A DNA stretch of 64,000 nt. Origin: Hypericum androsaemum. Its lineage: Eukaryota; Streptophyta; Magnoliopsida; Malpighiales; Hypericaceae. Position numbers and translations under genes: made by a program. The stretch lies in NCBI GenBank assembly GCA_963995505.1, contig OZ023181.1, forward strand, positions 16,364,221 through 16,428,220. Reading direction: 5' to 3'. Numbering within the stretch: the stretch's first letter is position 1; each line of letters begins with the position of its first letter. The notes below the pieces were generated by a model. The model was not told the DNA's origin. It made no database searches and saw nothing but the letters and a program-made list of their open reading frames with translations. Below are positions 19,733 to 31,109 of the stretch, piece by piece.

Positions 19733-20975
19733 TATACCGAAATGATTTTGGTTCGGGATCGGTATTGATTTTTTTAGTTATTTGGTATTTTTTGGTATTC
19801 AGTATTTGGGATCGGTATATACCGATTGCACACCTCTAATCCTCCCCGGGCTGTATATTCAGGAACTTTTAGGTTATGAGGAATTGAGTGTTTAAAATTT
19901 AAAAGGAAATTACTCTGAGGGCCCTGGTGCTTGATAAAATAGATATTGGGGATCATGTAGTTTGCCTTCTGATTTTATAGTCCCTCTAGTTTGGGTTTAT
20001 TATACTCTAGGGACCCTGAAGTCGGAATCAGAGTTTTTTTCTGGCGAACTGCCAACAGAAATGACAGAAATGCCCCTAACATAAAAGAAAAAATATCTTT
20101 TTCTCCGTTCACCTTCTTCTTCCTCCTACTTCATCTTCTTCTTTCAACCATCAACCAAAACTAAAACTCAAATTCATATCTTCTTAGTAAGAATTAAAAT
20201 TAATTAATGAAAATCAAAATTTGAATAACACTAATTTTAAAAACTCAAATCCGAATTAAAAATCAAATTAGAAACTCCAAGACCCTAATCAAACCCTAAG
20301 CAAGTAAATTTAATCGCCATTCCAGCACTACAACGAACAAATAGCAAGTAGAATATACGAATGTACAGCAAGCACCAATAGGGAAAAACGTGTCGCAAGA
20401 TGGAACTTGGCAATTATGGGTGTGTTTGTGGAAATAGATATGAGGGTTAGATAGTCGATTAGGAGTAGAAAGTACAATCTACTTATTTGATAAAATAGTA
20501 GATTGAGTAGTTATTTCAATCTACTAGTAGATAGAAGATTAGTTGATTATTCTTTTATCCACCAAAAAAGATATTTATTAGGAGTGAACATTCGGTATTC
20601 GGGATTTTCAGTATTTTTTTTTGTATTCGGTATTTTGGGATCGGTATTTCGGTTTACGAAATTTTATTCGGTATCGATTTTTAAGAAATTTCAGTAAATT
20701 TCGATATTCCGTATAATTTTGGTATATAACAATATTATTTACATAATACTAAAAATCTCGAAATACTAAACTGTAACTTTTTGCCAAAGTATATAAGCCA
20801 ATTTCTATTCTAATCTAAATATACCTCACCTCACAGACTCCTGATTCTTCTTCTTTTTGGACAGAAAAAAAGACCCTCACTCCCGATTCTAATCTGACCC
20901 TCCCCTTCCCTCAGTCTCTCTCGACACTCCAGCCGACCACCACTCCTCTCTCCAGCTATTATAAAATTTGCTTAA

Positions 20976-22070
20976 ATATACTCAAAAATCTCTCCTGTTT
21001 GCAAAATACACGCCGACATTCCTCTTATTTGATTTTATTATACTTTTGGGTACCTGGTGCACGTTAGCAGCTTTTTTTATCATTTTTATCAATAAAATAA
21101 TGAAAATATCCTTAGGACAAAAAAAATCTGATGATGTCATCTCTTCTTCTTCTTCTTCTTCATAAAAAATCAATAACACATCTATCATCTTCTAAAATCA
21201 ATTAAAAACCTCTCCTTCTCTCTCGTACCCGATATTTCCTCGGCATCCTCCCTTGGTCCGTCACTGCCCTCGCCTTCTTCGCCCTGCCCTCCCTCGCCCT
21301 CTCCCAGAACCTCATCTCTGGCGACGCCTTTGGCCACGTCTGCATCTTCGACGTGTCGGCCAAATCCTCACTAATATCCCCAACTTGTCGAAATTACTCA
21401 AAGGAGCAAGACCCAGATGGGAAGGAGAGCGACCGATGATTTTCACTGAAAGGGAGAGATCTCATGGATCTCGTCGTCGATTTTTCTGTTTCCTAGGGAT
21501 GGAAAGAGTCGATGAGGGATTTGGACTCCGGAGAAGAGGGATTCGGACTGCAGCTCCTCGTTCTTGGTCCAGAAAGGGGAAAACGACACCGGAGAAGAGG
21601 GATTTGGACTGCAGCTCCCTCGTTCTTAATCTCGTGAAGCCGTTGGGAATTCTGGTGGACTGCAGCTCCCTCGTCCTTACCGCAAGGAGCTTCGTCGATG
21701 CCGGAGAAGAGAGATTTGAACTGCAGCTCCCTCGTTCTTGGTCTTGCGAAGACGTTGGGAGTTTGGGCCTGTGGCGGCATCAATTTTTTTAGGGTTCGTG
21801 AGGGGTTTTTTTAGGACTAAAAACGAGCGAGCTATGGCAGCCTAAGTTTTTGGCCTAAGTTTTGATCTTTGGATTTTTTTAGGACTGAAAACGAGCGAGC
21901 TACGAAGTAGAAGGAGAGATGATGTCAGTAATTTTTTTGTTTTAAGGGTATTTTCGTCATTTCAATGAAAAAAAAAGAAAATTTCTCATTGAGGGACCCG
22001 AAAGTATAATAAAATCAAACACGGAGACGTCGGCGTGTATTTTGCAAACAGAGAGACTTTTGAGATGTTG
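20976..22070. mobile_element. Nested TIR element with coding-like insert
   Basis: The left arm (about 20980-21050) and inverted right arm (about 22000-22066) share tgtttgcaaaatacacgccg and tttgattttattatactttt. The interior is GC-richer. Around 21240-21370 one frame contains QNLISGDAFGHVCIFDV, which resembles one WD40 blade, too little for a firm call. Resembles a Pack-MULE. Confidence 0.55.
21521..21760. repeat. Minisatellite of about 50-65 bp units (four copies)
   Basis: Four imperfect copies centred on ggactgcagctccctcgtt at about 21546, 21607, 21659 and 21719, most preceded by ccggagaagag-gattt. They lie inside the nested TIR element and inflate a spurious 179-codon ORF. Confidence 0.75.
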
Positions 22071-23063
22071 CTAGGACAGATTTCTTTAGTTTTGATTTTA
22101 TTTTTTAATTTAAATTTTGGTACTTTTGGGATTTTTGGTATAATACCGAAATTTTTATTCGGTATTCGATAGATACTGAAATAATTTCGGTGCAGGATCG
22201 GTATGGGTTTTTTTGGTAATTCGGTGTTCAGTATATTCGGTATTCGGGATCGGTATATACCGAATGCTCACCCTTAGTAGTTATTCTTTTTTGTCTATTT
22301 CTTTATAGTTTTGGTTGTAATTTTTAATAAATTTATTTTTCCTGTAGATAATAATTTCAAATTATTTTATTTCTAATATACATCAAATTAATGATATCTA
22401 TTTTTTATTCCAAAAGTCATCTAACTCAACATAAAATATTTTGGAGAATAAAATTCTCAATAGTACTATCGGATAAAAAATTGTAATAATTATTTTAAAA
22501 ATATCAAAAATAAAAAATAAAAAATTAACAAATATTTTTTTCTCATTAAAAATATATTTTAAAGTATGCGTATGTTCGTAAATAAAAATAAAATTATTCA
22601 ATATATATGAAAATACATGATATTGTTATTTTTATTCTATTTTCATTGAATATGAATCTTTACTAGATAGTTGTATATTATATGTTTGATCAAAATCTTT
22701 TGATTTTAATTACATTATATTAAAAAAATTTACAAAAATTTACAAAACTAATATCTCTTTAAAATAAATTTCATAAATATAGTAAATTACTAAGTTCTTC
22801 AATCGTTGAGACTTCAATTTAACCAAAATAAGTAATATTAAATTATTACTATTTTAATTTAAGTAAATAATTTAGATTATTTTATTTAAACTTAATTTAA
22901 AAATTAATAATAATAATTTAACCAAAATATATAATCTACTAATTTGAATCTGTTATATGCTAATTAATTTTACCAAACACATTCTTCAATCTGCTATCTA
23001 TTATCTACTCAAAATTTGCTATCTATTTTCTGCTTGCAATCTATTTCGCCAAATAGGACCTAG

Positions 23064-23345
23064 AATATAATAGCCTCAAGCTTAGGGTTTGACATCTCTT
23101 ATTGATATAGCCTGGATAATGCGTAGACTGAAGCTTGGCTTCCGGGCCAAGCGAAGCCCAACATCAATGGCCAGTTTCTCAATCTCCCAATTGCTGAAGG
23201 GGTGAGAAGAAGAGCACCCTCCACCCATTTTGAGCAGAGCATCGCCCCACCCATTTTGAGCTTCGCCATTGTACATGTGATCCTCGCTAATTTGGATTAG
23301 TAAATGGTTTCGACCAAATAAAAATCGCAGCTTTTTCAACGGTTG
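23064..23345 (-). other. Unrecognised ORF inside element D
   Basis: A minus-strand 85-codon frame (23339-23082) with higher GC than its surroundings contains HPFSNWEIEKLAIDVGLRLA. I do not recognise it. It may be another captured fragment. Confidence 0.25.
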
Positions 23346-23794
23346 GAGAAGAGATGAGAGTCGTCGGCATTCTCGGACTCTTCTTGCAAGTGTTTTGGTT
23401 TTTTATTTTTTATTTTTAATTTGAATTTGAGTTTTTAAAATTACGATTTTTAAAATTTTGATTTTTTCTAATTAATTTTGATTCTTACTAAGAAAGTTTG
23501 AGTTTTAATTTTGGTTGAAGGTTGGAGGAAGAAGATGAAGTAGGAGGAAGAAGAAGTAGGAGGAAGAAGGAGATAAAATTTTTGTCTTTTATATTGGGGG
23601 CATTTGTGTCATTTCAGGTAGTAGCTCGCCGGAGAAAATTTTGGATTCCGGCTTCAAGATCCCCCATAATATAATAAACCTAAAATAGAGGGACTAAAAA
23701 ATGAGAAGGCAAACTACGTAATCTCCAGCGTCTATTTTACCAAACACTAAAGTTATGAGAGTAATTTTTCCCAAAATTCCAACCAGTTTTGTAG

Positions 23795-24040
23795 TGTTAT
23801 GATCAAAAATCATAAAAAGTAGGAAGGAGGAAGAAGAAAGAATAGGGAGGGAAAGATAACCGTTTATGGTCGAGTTTATGAGAAAATATAAGGATAGTCC
23901 TATACTACTTCCTTCACAATTTATATTTATACCCTAACATCCACTGCCTCAAACTAACCAATCTCATGTTGACAGGTGTCCTAACTTATCACTGCCTCCA
24001 GTATTAACCTTTTCTTCCCGCCAACTATACCAACAACACA
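23795..24040 (-). repeat. 3' LTR of the truncated Gypsy element
   Basis: On the minus strand it starts TGTGTTGTTGG and ends gatcataaca, after a polypurine stretch (aggggaaggtag). No second copy is in the window, so the edges are inferred. Confidence 0.55.
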
Positions 24041-24427
24041 TAACTACCTTCCCCTAGAGAAGAACCTTGTCCTCAAGGTTGTGGAATGAAAAATACTTGA
24101 AAACGAGTCTTGAGGTCAGACACGTCTTCCCAAGTCGCCCTTTCTGCTATTAAATTATGCCAAGAGATAAGCGATTGTGGGACATGTTGATGATTCCTCG
24201 AATTGAACGTGTTAACGCAGCACGAAGTGCTACAATGATCTCTCCGGTCGCTGCCGTCTCTGGGAGTGAGGTCACAACAGTTGCATCAGGAGGAATTCCT
24301 TTCTTTAAGAGAGAAACATGAAACACTGAGTGGATGCAACTTCCACGAGAATTCCAATTCATAAGCTACTTGCCCTTTCTTCTGCAAAATTTTATAAGGG
24401 CCATAGTATTTAGCTGATAGTTTTGGA

Positions 24428-24776
24428 TGTAAATTAAATTACATAGATAATAAACGGTATGCGGAAGCGTACCCGGATTGGTCGATGTAGAGTTGAACAC
24501 CATCTTCTTTATAGCTAGGTTTCTCTCGTCTTTCCTATCGTTTTATGATACCCACCGATGGATGGCATTAGCATCTATTTATAGGCAGAGAGAGGACCAA
24601 GCTATATACCTAGATTCAATCGGGCGCGTCCATCAAGCTCCCAATGGACGGTTGAGATTAAACTAATAACCATACTCATAATAGGACTCTAACTCATTAA
24701 AGCAATCAATAATAGAGTCCAACTATATGAGAGCCACCTTAATAGAATTATCAAGACTTAATAGATAATTCTTACA
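24428..24776 (-). repeat. 3' LTR of Copia 24428-30624
   Basis: 349 bp, tgtaaattaaattacata to aattcttaca, about 99% identical to 30276-30624 by eye. Confidence 0.95.
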
Positions 24777-25110
24777 TTCTCCCACTTGGCTCGAATATAG
24801 GTTAATAGTATAACATAAGGTGCACAACATAAGTAATCTCAACTCAAAGTCCACAATCATAATGTCATCATATGATAAGCTACTAAATGCGAGCTATAGC
24901 GGTTATATGTCAATTATGTGACATACTCCCTTCCATAACCACGACACTAGCAACTCAACATACTAGACCAATAAAGCGGTACATAGAACCAATAATGTCT
25001 CATAGAGACTTTCTTGTTTTTCCATAAATCTATAATGTATACATCAATAACGAAACAAGAAAACTATAATGTATATCAGAAACGTATTAGTGAGCTCAGA
25101 GTGTCATCTA

Positions 25111-28100
25111 TTAAAAGCAATCAGAAATACAACCAAGACCCATTCTTAGTGCATGCTCTCTAAATTGTTTTGGTTGTAATGGCTTTGTCAACGGATCTGC
25201 AATCATGAGATCTGTACTGATGTGCTCAATAGACACCCTCCGTTCCTGAACTTCCTCCTTAACGACAAGGTAATTCAAATCCATGTGCTTCGCACCTCTA
25301 GAGTATTTGTCATTCTTGGAGAAAAATACTGCTGAGGAATTATCACAATAAATTTTCAGCGGCTTGCTAATGGTGTCGACAACCGCAAGTCCCGAAATAA
25401 AGTTCCTCAACCACTTTGCTTGGATCGAAGCCTCAAAACATGCCACAAATTCGGCTTCCATAGTGGATATAGCTATTGTAGTCTGTTTGGCACTTTTCCA
25501 TGAAATTGCTCCATCCGCCAAAAGAAATACATATCCACTAGTAGACTTCTTACTATCTTTGCATCCGCCATAATCTGAAGCCGAATATCCAATCACCTCT
25601 AAAGTGTCAGATCTTTTATACATGAGCATGTGGTCTTTGGTCCCATAAAGATACCTTAATACTTTCTTTGCAGCTCTCCAATGTTCATTACCTGGATTCT
25701 TTTGATACCTGCCTAGCATACTGACCGCAAAGCTGATATCCGGTCTTGTGCAATTCTGCAAGTATTGTAGGCTACCAACAACTTGAGCATAAGGGATAGG
25801 CTCCATTAATTTTCGTTCTAGTTCATTCTTAGGACATTGTTTAAGACTAAATTTATCACCTTTATGTATAGGAACGGGACTGGCATTACATACAGGATGT
25901 TCAAATTTCTCCAGAACCCTTTCCACATACCCTTTCTGTGACAATCCAAGCAAACCTTGTGCCCTATCACGGAATATCTCTATTCCAATCACATAGGATG
26001 CTTCACCCAAATCTTTCATCTCAAAATTTTCTGAGAGAAAGTCTTTAGTCTCACGTAATATTCCTAAGTCATTTGCAGCAAGCAAAATGTCATCAACATA
26101 TAGGACTAGAAATATATACTTGCTCCCACAGATCTTTTGGTATATACACTGATCAACAACATTTTCTTTGAAACCAAAAGATGTGATGGTATCGTTAAAC
26201 TTGAGATACCACTGTCGGAAAGCTTGCTTAAGCCCATATATCGATCTCTTAAGTTTACACACCAACTGTTCTTTTCCTTCAACCTCAAACCCTTCGGGTT
26301 GATCCATATAGACTTCCTCCTCAAGGTTCCCATTAAGAAAGGCTGTTTTCACATCCATTTGGTGTAACTCCATATCATAGTGAGCCACCAATGCCATAAT
26401 TATCCTTAAAGAGTCTTTCTTAGAGACTGATGAAAAAGTCTCATTGTAATCAACACCGCTTTTCTGAGAAAAACCCCTTGCTACAAGTCTAGCATTATAA
26501 CGTTCGATATTGCCAATGGGGTCACGTTTGGTCTTGAAGACCCATTTACACCCAACCCTCTTAGAACCTTCAGCCAATTCGACGAGATCCCAGACCTTTA
26601 GCCTTTCCATGGATTTTAACTCTTCCTTCATGGCATTCATCCATTTCTCAGACTCATGTGATTCAATAGCTTGTGAAAACGAAACTGGATCCTTATTGAC
26701 TCCAATATCAAAGTCTATCTCATGCAAATTTACCACAAAATTATCTGAAATAGCTGACTTTCTTTTCCGTGTAGAATGTCTTAATACTATTTCTTGTGGT
26801 CGTTGTTCATTTGAGTTTGGTGAGTTATTTGGTACTTGATGGCCCAAATTTTCATCCATGTTGACTTGTATTTCTTCAACATTTGGAGTAGCTTTCGGTA
26901 CAATTGTGGAAGAAGAAATCGATACAGGCAAATTTACATTTATTTCAACTTCCTTAATTTCTACCCTTTGATTACTCCCACTAACTTCACCATTCTCAAT
27001 GAACCTTGCATTACCAGTTTCAACAATTCTCGGACTATGGTTCGGACAGTAAAATCTGTACCCTTTAGATTTCTCTGGGTAACCAATAAAGTAACCACTT
27101 ACTGTTCGAGAATCTAATTTACTTTCATGTGGATTATATAATCTCGCTTCCGCTGGACAACCCCAAACATGCAGGTGTCTCATACTAGGTTTTCTTCCAG
27201 TCCAAAACTCAAAAGGAGTTTTCGGAACAGCCTTACTAGGAACCCTATTCAGTAAGTACATAGCAGTTTTTAGAGCATATATCCACAACGAGATGGGCAT
27301 TTTTGTATTACTCATCATACTCCTAACCATTTCAATTAAAGTCCGATTTCGCCTTTCCGCTACACCATTTTGTTGTGGTGTACCTGGCATGGTGTATTGA
27401 GCAGTTATGCCATGCCTTTCAAGGAACTTTGCAAATGGACCAGGACATTGACCACTTTCATCATGTTTACCATAATATTCACCACCTCTATCAGACCTTA
27501 CGATTTTTACTTTCATGTCTAATTGCCTTTCAACTTCATTCATATACACCTCAAAGGCATCAAGTGCTTGAGATTTTTCACGAAGTAAATAGACATGACC
27601 ATACCGTGAAAAATCATCAATAAAGGTAATAAAATATTTTTCTCCACTAAAGGATGGAACATTAAATGGTCCACAAATATCGGTGTGTATTATCTCAAGA
27701 AGCTGAGTACTTCTCGTGGCTCCTTTCTTGCTATGACTGGTTTGCTTTCCCTTAATGCAATCCACACATATGCTAAGATCAGTAAAATCTAGATTCGGGA
27801 GAATCTCATTCCTTACTAATCTTTCTAACCTTTCTTTGGATATATGACCCAAACGCTTATGCCACAAGTAAGCAGAACTATTATTCTCAATGTTACGCTT
27901 AATACCAACGTTACAAACACTAAGCAGAGATTCAGAAAAGACACTATCGAGTTTCAGCTTATATAAACCATCAGATAGAACACCAGAACCAATGAGGTTT
28001 GTATTCTTAAATAAACTGAAACATCCAAATCCAAATTTAACATGAAAACCACAAATATCCAACATAGAAAGAGAAATCAAGTTTCTAGATACTGAAGGCA

Positions 28101-28860
28101 CATAGAGAGTCTGTAATAAGTCTAAATAATGACCAGTGTCCAAGACTAAACGGTAAGTTCCAATGTCTTCAATTGAAACCTTCGTTCGATTTCCCATGAG
28201 GGGGAATCTTTCATTTGGGTTTATGGTTTGGATCGAACTGAATCCCTGCATAACATTGGAAACATGAGTTGTAGCACCAGAGTCAATCCACCAAGTATTG
28301 CAAGGTACCTCAGATAAGTTTGATTCGAAACATACAAAGATGTTATCTTTACCTTTCTTTTCAAACCAAACTTTACGTTTCGGGCAGTCTTTTCGATAAT
28401 GTCCCTCCTTCTTACAGAAGTGACACTTATCACCCCTCTTTTCATTCATGGTAGGTTGCACTACCTTGGCAGGACCCTTCCTCTTAAATTTCTTGGCTTT
28501 CACTTGGTATGCTTTCTCAGCTCCTTTACCCATTAGGCTAATAGAATGACTTCCTTGGTTCTTTAATCTCCTTTCCTCTTGAACAAGCTTACTGGCCAAT
28601 TTATTAACAGTCCATTTATCCTTTATGGTATTGTAACTAATCTGAAATGGTCCATATTCAGGAGGTAATGAGTTCAATATGATTTGCACCAAGAATGAGT
28701 CATCTGTTCCATGTCCCAGGGTCTTTAATTTTGCTGCCAAATTGGTCATCTCCAGCACGTGATCATGCATACTTTGCGACCCATTGAACTTCATGGTCGT
28801 AAGATTTGCCATTAATGTGCCAGCAAGAGACTTATCTGCAGAACGAAATCGCTCTTCCAT
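25111..28860 (-). CDS. Copia gag-pol polyprotein (1249 codons; gag N-terminus lost to stops)
   Basis: Domains, residues counted from the M at 28860: UBN2-type gag 1-140; CCHC knuckle CHFCKKEGHYRKDC 146-159; aspartic protease WWIDSGATTHV (D193); GAG-pre-integrase WHKRLGHI about 333; integrase DDE core D394, D457, E502 with GTPQQNGVAERRN; RT about 740-990 with YVDD at 920-923; RNase H to the end (SKKSTSGYVF, LTKPLQPKQF). The original start is probably the ATG at 29142. Between it and 28860 there are three in-frame stops (TAA, TAG, TAG), each fitting one transition from CAA/CAG/TGG-type codons. FSSVSKKDS replaces the usual FSPVSKKDS. It could supply pol functions only if expressed from an internal start. 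Confidence 0.93.
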   Translation of the reverse strand: MEERFRSADKSLAGTLMANLTTMKFNGSQSMHDHVLEMTNLAAKLKTLGHGTDDSFLVQIILNSLPPEYGPFQISYNTIKDKWTVNKLASKLVQEERRLKNQGSHSISLMGKGAEKAYQVKAKKFKRKGPAKVVQPTMNEKRGDKCHFCKKEGHYRKDCPKRKVWFEKKGKDNIFVCFESNLSEVPCNTWWIDSGATTHVSNVMQGFSSIQTINPNERFPLMGNRTKVSIEDIGTYRLVLDTGHYLDLLQTLYVPSVSRNLISLSMLDICGFHVKFGFGCFSLFKNTNLIGSGVLSDGLYKLKLDSVFSESLLSVCNVGIKRNIENNSSAYLWHKRLGHISKERLERLVRNEILPNLDFTDLSICVDCIKGKQTSHSKKGATRSTQLLEIIHTDICGPFNVPSFSGEKYFITFIDDFSRYGHVYLLREKSQALDAFEVYMNEVERQLDMKVKIVRSDRGGEYYGKHDESGQCPGPFAKFLERHGITAQYTMPGTPQQNGVAERRNRTLIEMVRSMMSNTKMPISLWIYALKTAMYLLNRVPSKAVPKTPFEFWTGRKPSMRHLHVWGCPAEARLYNPHESKLDSRTVSGYFIGYPEKSKGYRFYCPNHSPRIVETGNARFIENGEVSGSNQRVEIKEVEINVNLPVSISSSTIVPKATPNVEEIQVNMDENLGHQVPNNSPNSNEQRPQEIVLRHSTRKRKSAISDNFVVNLHEIDFDIGVNKDPVSFSQAIESHESEKWMNAMKEELKSMERLKVWDLVELAEGSKRVGCKWVFKTKRDPIGNIERYNARLVARGFSQKSGVDYNETFSSVSKKDSLRIIMALVAHYDMELHQMDVKTAFLNGNLEEEVYMDQPEGFEVEGKEQLVCKLKRSIYGLKQAFRQWYLKFNDTITSFGFKENVVDQCIYQKICGSKYIFLVLYVDDILLAANDLGILRETKDFLSENFEMKDLGEASYVIGIEIFRDRAQGLLGLSQKGYVERVLEKFEHPVCNASPVPIHKGDKFSLKQCPKNELERKLMEPIPYAQVVGSLQYLQNCTRPDISFAVSMLGRYQKNPGNEHWRAAKKVLRYLYGTKDHMLMYKRSDTLEVIGYSASDYGGCKDSKKSTSGYVFLLADGAISWKSAKQTTIAISTMEAEFVACFEASIQAKWLRNFISGLAVVDTISKPLKIYCDNSSAVFFSKNDKYSRGAKHMDLNYLVVKEEVQERRVSIEHISTDLMIADPLTKPLQPKQFREHALRMGLGCISDCF

Positions 28861-29142
28861 AGTAGAAAGATATTCCTTTGCACTTTCTATCTATGGAATT
28901 GAGCTCTTAATGTTGCTGGCAGTTTTCATGCGCATAAATGCTAGGCTTAATCTGTTTGACTGTTCCCATGCATAATAGAACGTCTTCTAATCCTCAGAGC
29001 TTTCATCAGTAATAGCCTGAGGTTTTTCTTACAAGAGTGCCAAGTCAAGATCCGAAGCTCCTAAATAGAACTTGACTTGTTCACTCCATTCAGAGAAGTT
29101 TAAACCATCAAACAGATCAACACAAGAAGCATGAACTGTCAT
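28861..29142 (-). pseudogene. Broken gag N-terminus of the Copia element
   Basis: In frame with the polyprotein. It begins at the ATG 29142 with MTVHASCVDLFDGLNFSEW and WSEQVKFYLG, and carries three premature stops within 94 codons. Confidence 0.85.
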
Positions 29143-29159
29143 AGCTGCAATTTTAACAT

Positions 29160-30275
29160 ACATGCTCAAATTAATATTCTATAATGGATTCAAATAAAAC
29201 AATAAAAATACACTATAGCTCTCCTTTGGGTAGAAACTATAATATACTATCATAAATTAATACCATATAATTCATTTATCGTAGAATTTAATTATTCAAA
29301 TCAAATATATATGCTATCTTTAGATAAACACATGTATCTGACCAAAATAAAAATTCATACATAACTTTTATCGAAGAACTAAATATTTAAAATCAAATAC
29401 ACGTTATCTTTGGATATGCATATGTAGATGATCCAAATATTTAGTTCATCGCCTTTATGCTTACTAATTACAGAATAGTGACCTACCTTTGGGTAGAATC
29501 GATTTTCTCATAATTAGCAAACGTCAAATTATTCATCAAGGTCATATAATTGGTATTGCAATAATTGATGAATAAATGACAAAATATACATGTATATAAC
29601 ATTAAAGTTTGGCCACTTTGGTGACTAACAAACATATACTATAACATGTATAACATTAATATCAAGAAAGATCTATAGCAATATTCAATAAATCATCTTG
29701 AATAATCATTAATTACAATTTAGAATAACAATTCATAACTCGTAACATCAAGAGTATTATCCACATTAAAATTGTAATTAATAACTTGCGAACTATAATT
29801 AGGGTCTAATTTCTGAGAACCTAAACTCAAATTCTTTTAGTTTCTAATTCACCCAATTAGAGGCCCAATATTCACATAACCATGAAATATATATATATAT
29901 ATATATATATATTTAAAGATCAAATCGGTCAAAGCGGCGAAGAAGGGAAAATCTTAAAGTAAAAGCGGTAAAGTTCAAATCGGCCCCTAACTTTTGGCGT
30001 GTTTTTCAATTTGGTCCCACTTTTCGTAGGACAACATACAGCGATAGATTTCAATTAGGCTATCAACTTTCCGCGTGTTTTTCAGTTTGGTCCTTCCGTC
30101 CCGGAAATCTTACAGTTCAGTCCCGAGGTTTTTATAAACATCAATTTCAAACCCTAAACCATAATACGCATACATGAATCACACAAACTTTATCAAATCT
30201 GTTCTATAATTGATCATGCATACGAAATAATTTATAACGCCAATCCAAACAGAGAACACAAGCTCTGATACCACA
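29160..30275 (-). other. Long AT-rich leader of the Copia element
   Basis: About 1.1 kb between the 5' LTR and gag without a credible frame. It includes an (AT)n microsatellite at about 29888-29912. The minus-strand PBS TGGTATCAGAGCT is at about 30259-30272. Confidence 0.7.
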
Positions 30276-30624
30276 TGTAAATTAAATTACATAGATAATA
30301 AACGGTATGCGGAAGCGTACCCGGATTGGTCGATGTAGAGTTAAACACCATCTTCTTTATAGCTAGGTTTCTCTCGTCTTTCCTATCATTTTATGATACC
30401 CACCGATGGATGGCATTAGCATCTATTTATAGGCAGAGAGAGGACCAAGCTATATACCTAGATTCAATCGGGCGCGTCCATCAAGCTCCCAATGGACGGT
30501 TGAGATTAAACTAATAACCATACTCATAATAGGACTCTAACTCATTAAAGCAATCAATAATAGAATTCAACTATATGAGAGCCACCTTAATAGAATTATC
30601 AAGACTTAATAGATAATTCTTACA
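30276..30624 (-). repeat. 5' LTR of Copia 24428-30624
   Basis: 349 bp, the partner of 24428-24776. Followed on the minus strand by the iMet primer site. Confidence 0.95.
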
Positions 30625-31109
30625 TTGGACTCCTATGTACTGCGAGAAATGACTGCCTATATGGTTGGAATTTGAGATAAACTCAATCTCCAACTTCAAA
30701 TACTCTTTCTGATCTCCCATTGTTAGCTTGCACCTTCATCCTCCTTTGTGCTTCCAGCAAATTGTCAGTTATACTCTGCAATGACATCACCCTCTCAGCT
30801 CGATAAATCATCAACAGAAGCCACCACGCTATGATGTACTCTGATTATTGGTAGCTCAGAGAGTACATAACTATATAATGCTTCAAAGGGAGTCATTTTA
30901 ATGACTCGTGATAGTTAGTGTTATACCAGAGCTCTGCCAAAGCCAACCAGTGATTCCAATTCCTTGGCTACTCAAAGCGAAAACACTCGATATATGCTTC
31001 TAAACACTGATTGGCGCTCTCAGTTTGGCCATCTGTTTGGGATGATATGCAGTGTTCAAATGAACTTGAATCCCCATCAACTTAAACAACTCATGTCATA
31101 CTTTACTAG

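Larger units (their letters stand above)
13274..19737 (+). mobile_element. Ty3/Gypsy LTR retrotransposon with chromodomain remnant
   Basis: The element spans 13279-19732 and is flanked by the 5-bp repeat tatac (13274-13278, 19733-19737). The 3' LTR is 19398-19732 (335 bp). The 5' LTR is split into 13279-13401 and about 14640-14850 by a 1.2-kb insertion. The primer site TGGTATCAGAGC (initiator tRNA-Met) is at 14854-14865. Order gag, protease, RT, RNase H, integrase, then a chromodomain-like end (IKWANLDEEDATWED, about 19270-19310) identifies a chromovirus-type Gypsy element. Several stops and one frameshift make it non-functional. Confidence 0.93.
12577..19846. mobile_element. hAT-like element A, split by a Gypsy insertion
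   Basis: The element spans 12585-19838, flanked by the perfect 8-bp repeat atcctccc (12577-12584 and 19839-19846), the target size of hAT elements. Ends tagaggtgagca and tgcacacctcta are inverted. Subterminal regions are rich in cggtatt motifs in both orientations. Without the Gypsy insertion it is about 795 bp with no transposase. It is related to element B (20579-22276). Confidence 0.85.
20579..22276. mobile_element. hAT-like element B
   Basis: Same family as element A: the ends taggagtgaaca and tgctcaccctta and cggtattcgg-rich subterminal DNA on both sides. A further inverted-repeat element (about 20976-22070) is nested in it. The flanking octamers atatttat and gtagttat match at only 5 of 8 positions. 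Confidence 0.65.
20415..23063. mobile_element. Possible inner TIR element
   Basis: The ends gggtgtgtttgtggaaatag (20415) and the inverted ctatttcgccaaataggacc (about 23040-23060) are loosely complementary. Both are followed inward by tagtagatt / aatctactatt-type motifs. It encloses hAT-like element B. The terminal match is weak. Confidence 0.35.
19902..23773. mobile_element. Long-TIR MULE-like element D (nest)
   Basis: About 19902-20240 and 23430-23773 are inverted copies (shared: gtagtttgccttct, tagtccctct, ggtttattata, and the aattaattttgattcttacta stretch). The total is about 3.9 kb, mostly from later insertions. Long inverted repeats without transposase suggest a non-autonomous Mutator-like element. 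The target duplication is not clear. Confidence 0.6.
24423..30629 (-). mobile_element. Ty1/Copia element, young
   Basis: The element spans 24428-30624 on the minus strand. The target duplication ttgga is at 24423-24427 and 30625-30629. The two 349-bp LTRs (24428-24776, 30276-30624) differ at only about three positions by eye. A tRNA-iMet primer site adjoins the 5' LTR and a polypurine tract (aagtgggagaa) the 3' LTR. It inserted into the integrase C-terminal region of a Gypsy element. Coding is nearly complete but the gag start has three stops. Confidence 0.95.

Noticed and set aside
21253..21792. 179-codon plus-strand ORF
   Set aside because: Mostly translation of a four-copy minisatellite inside a transposon; no consistent domain.
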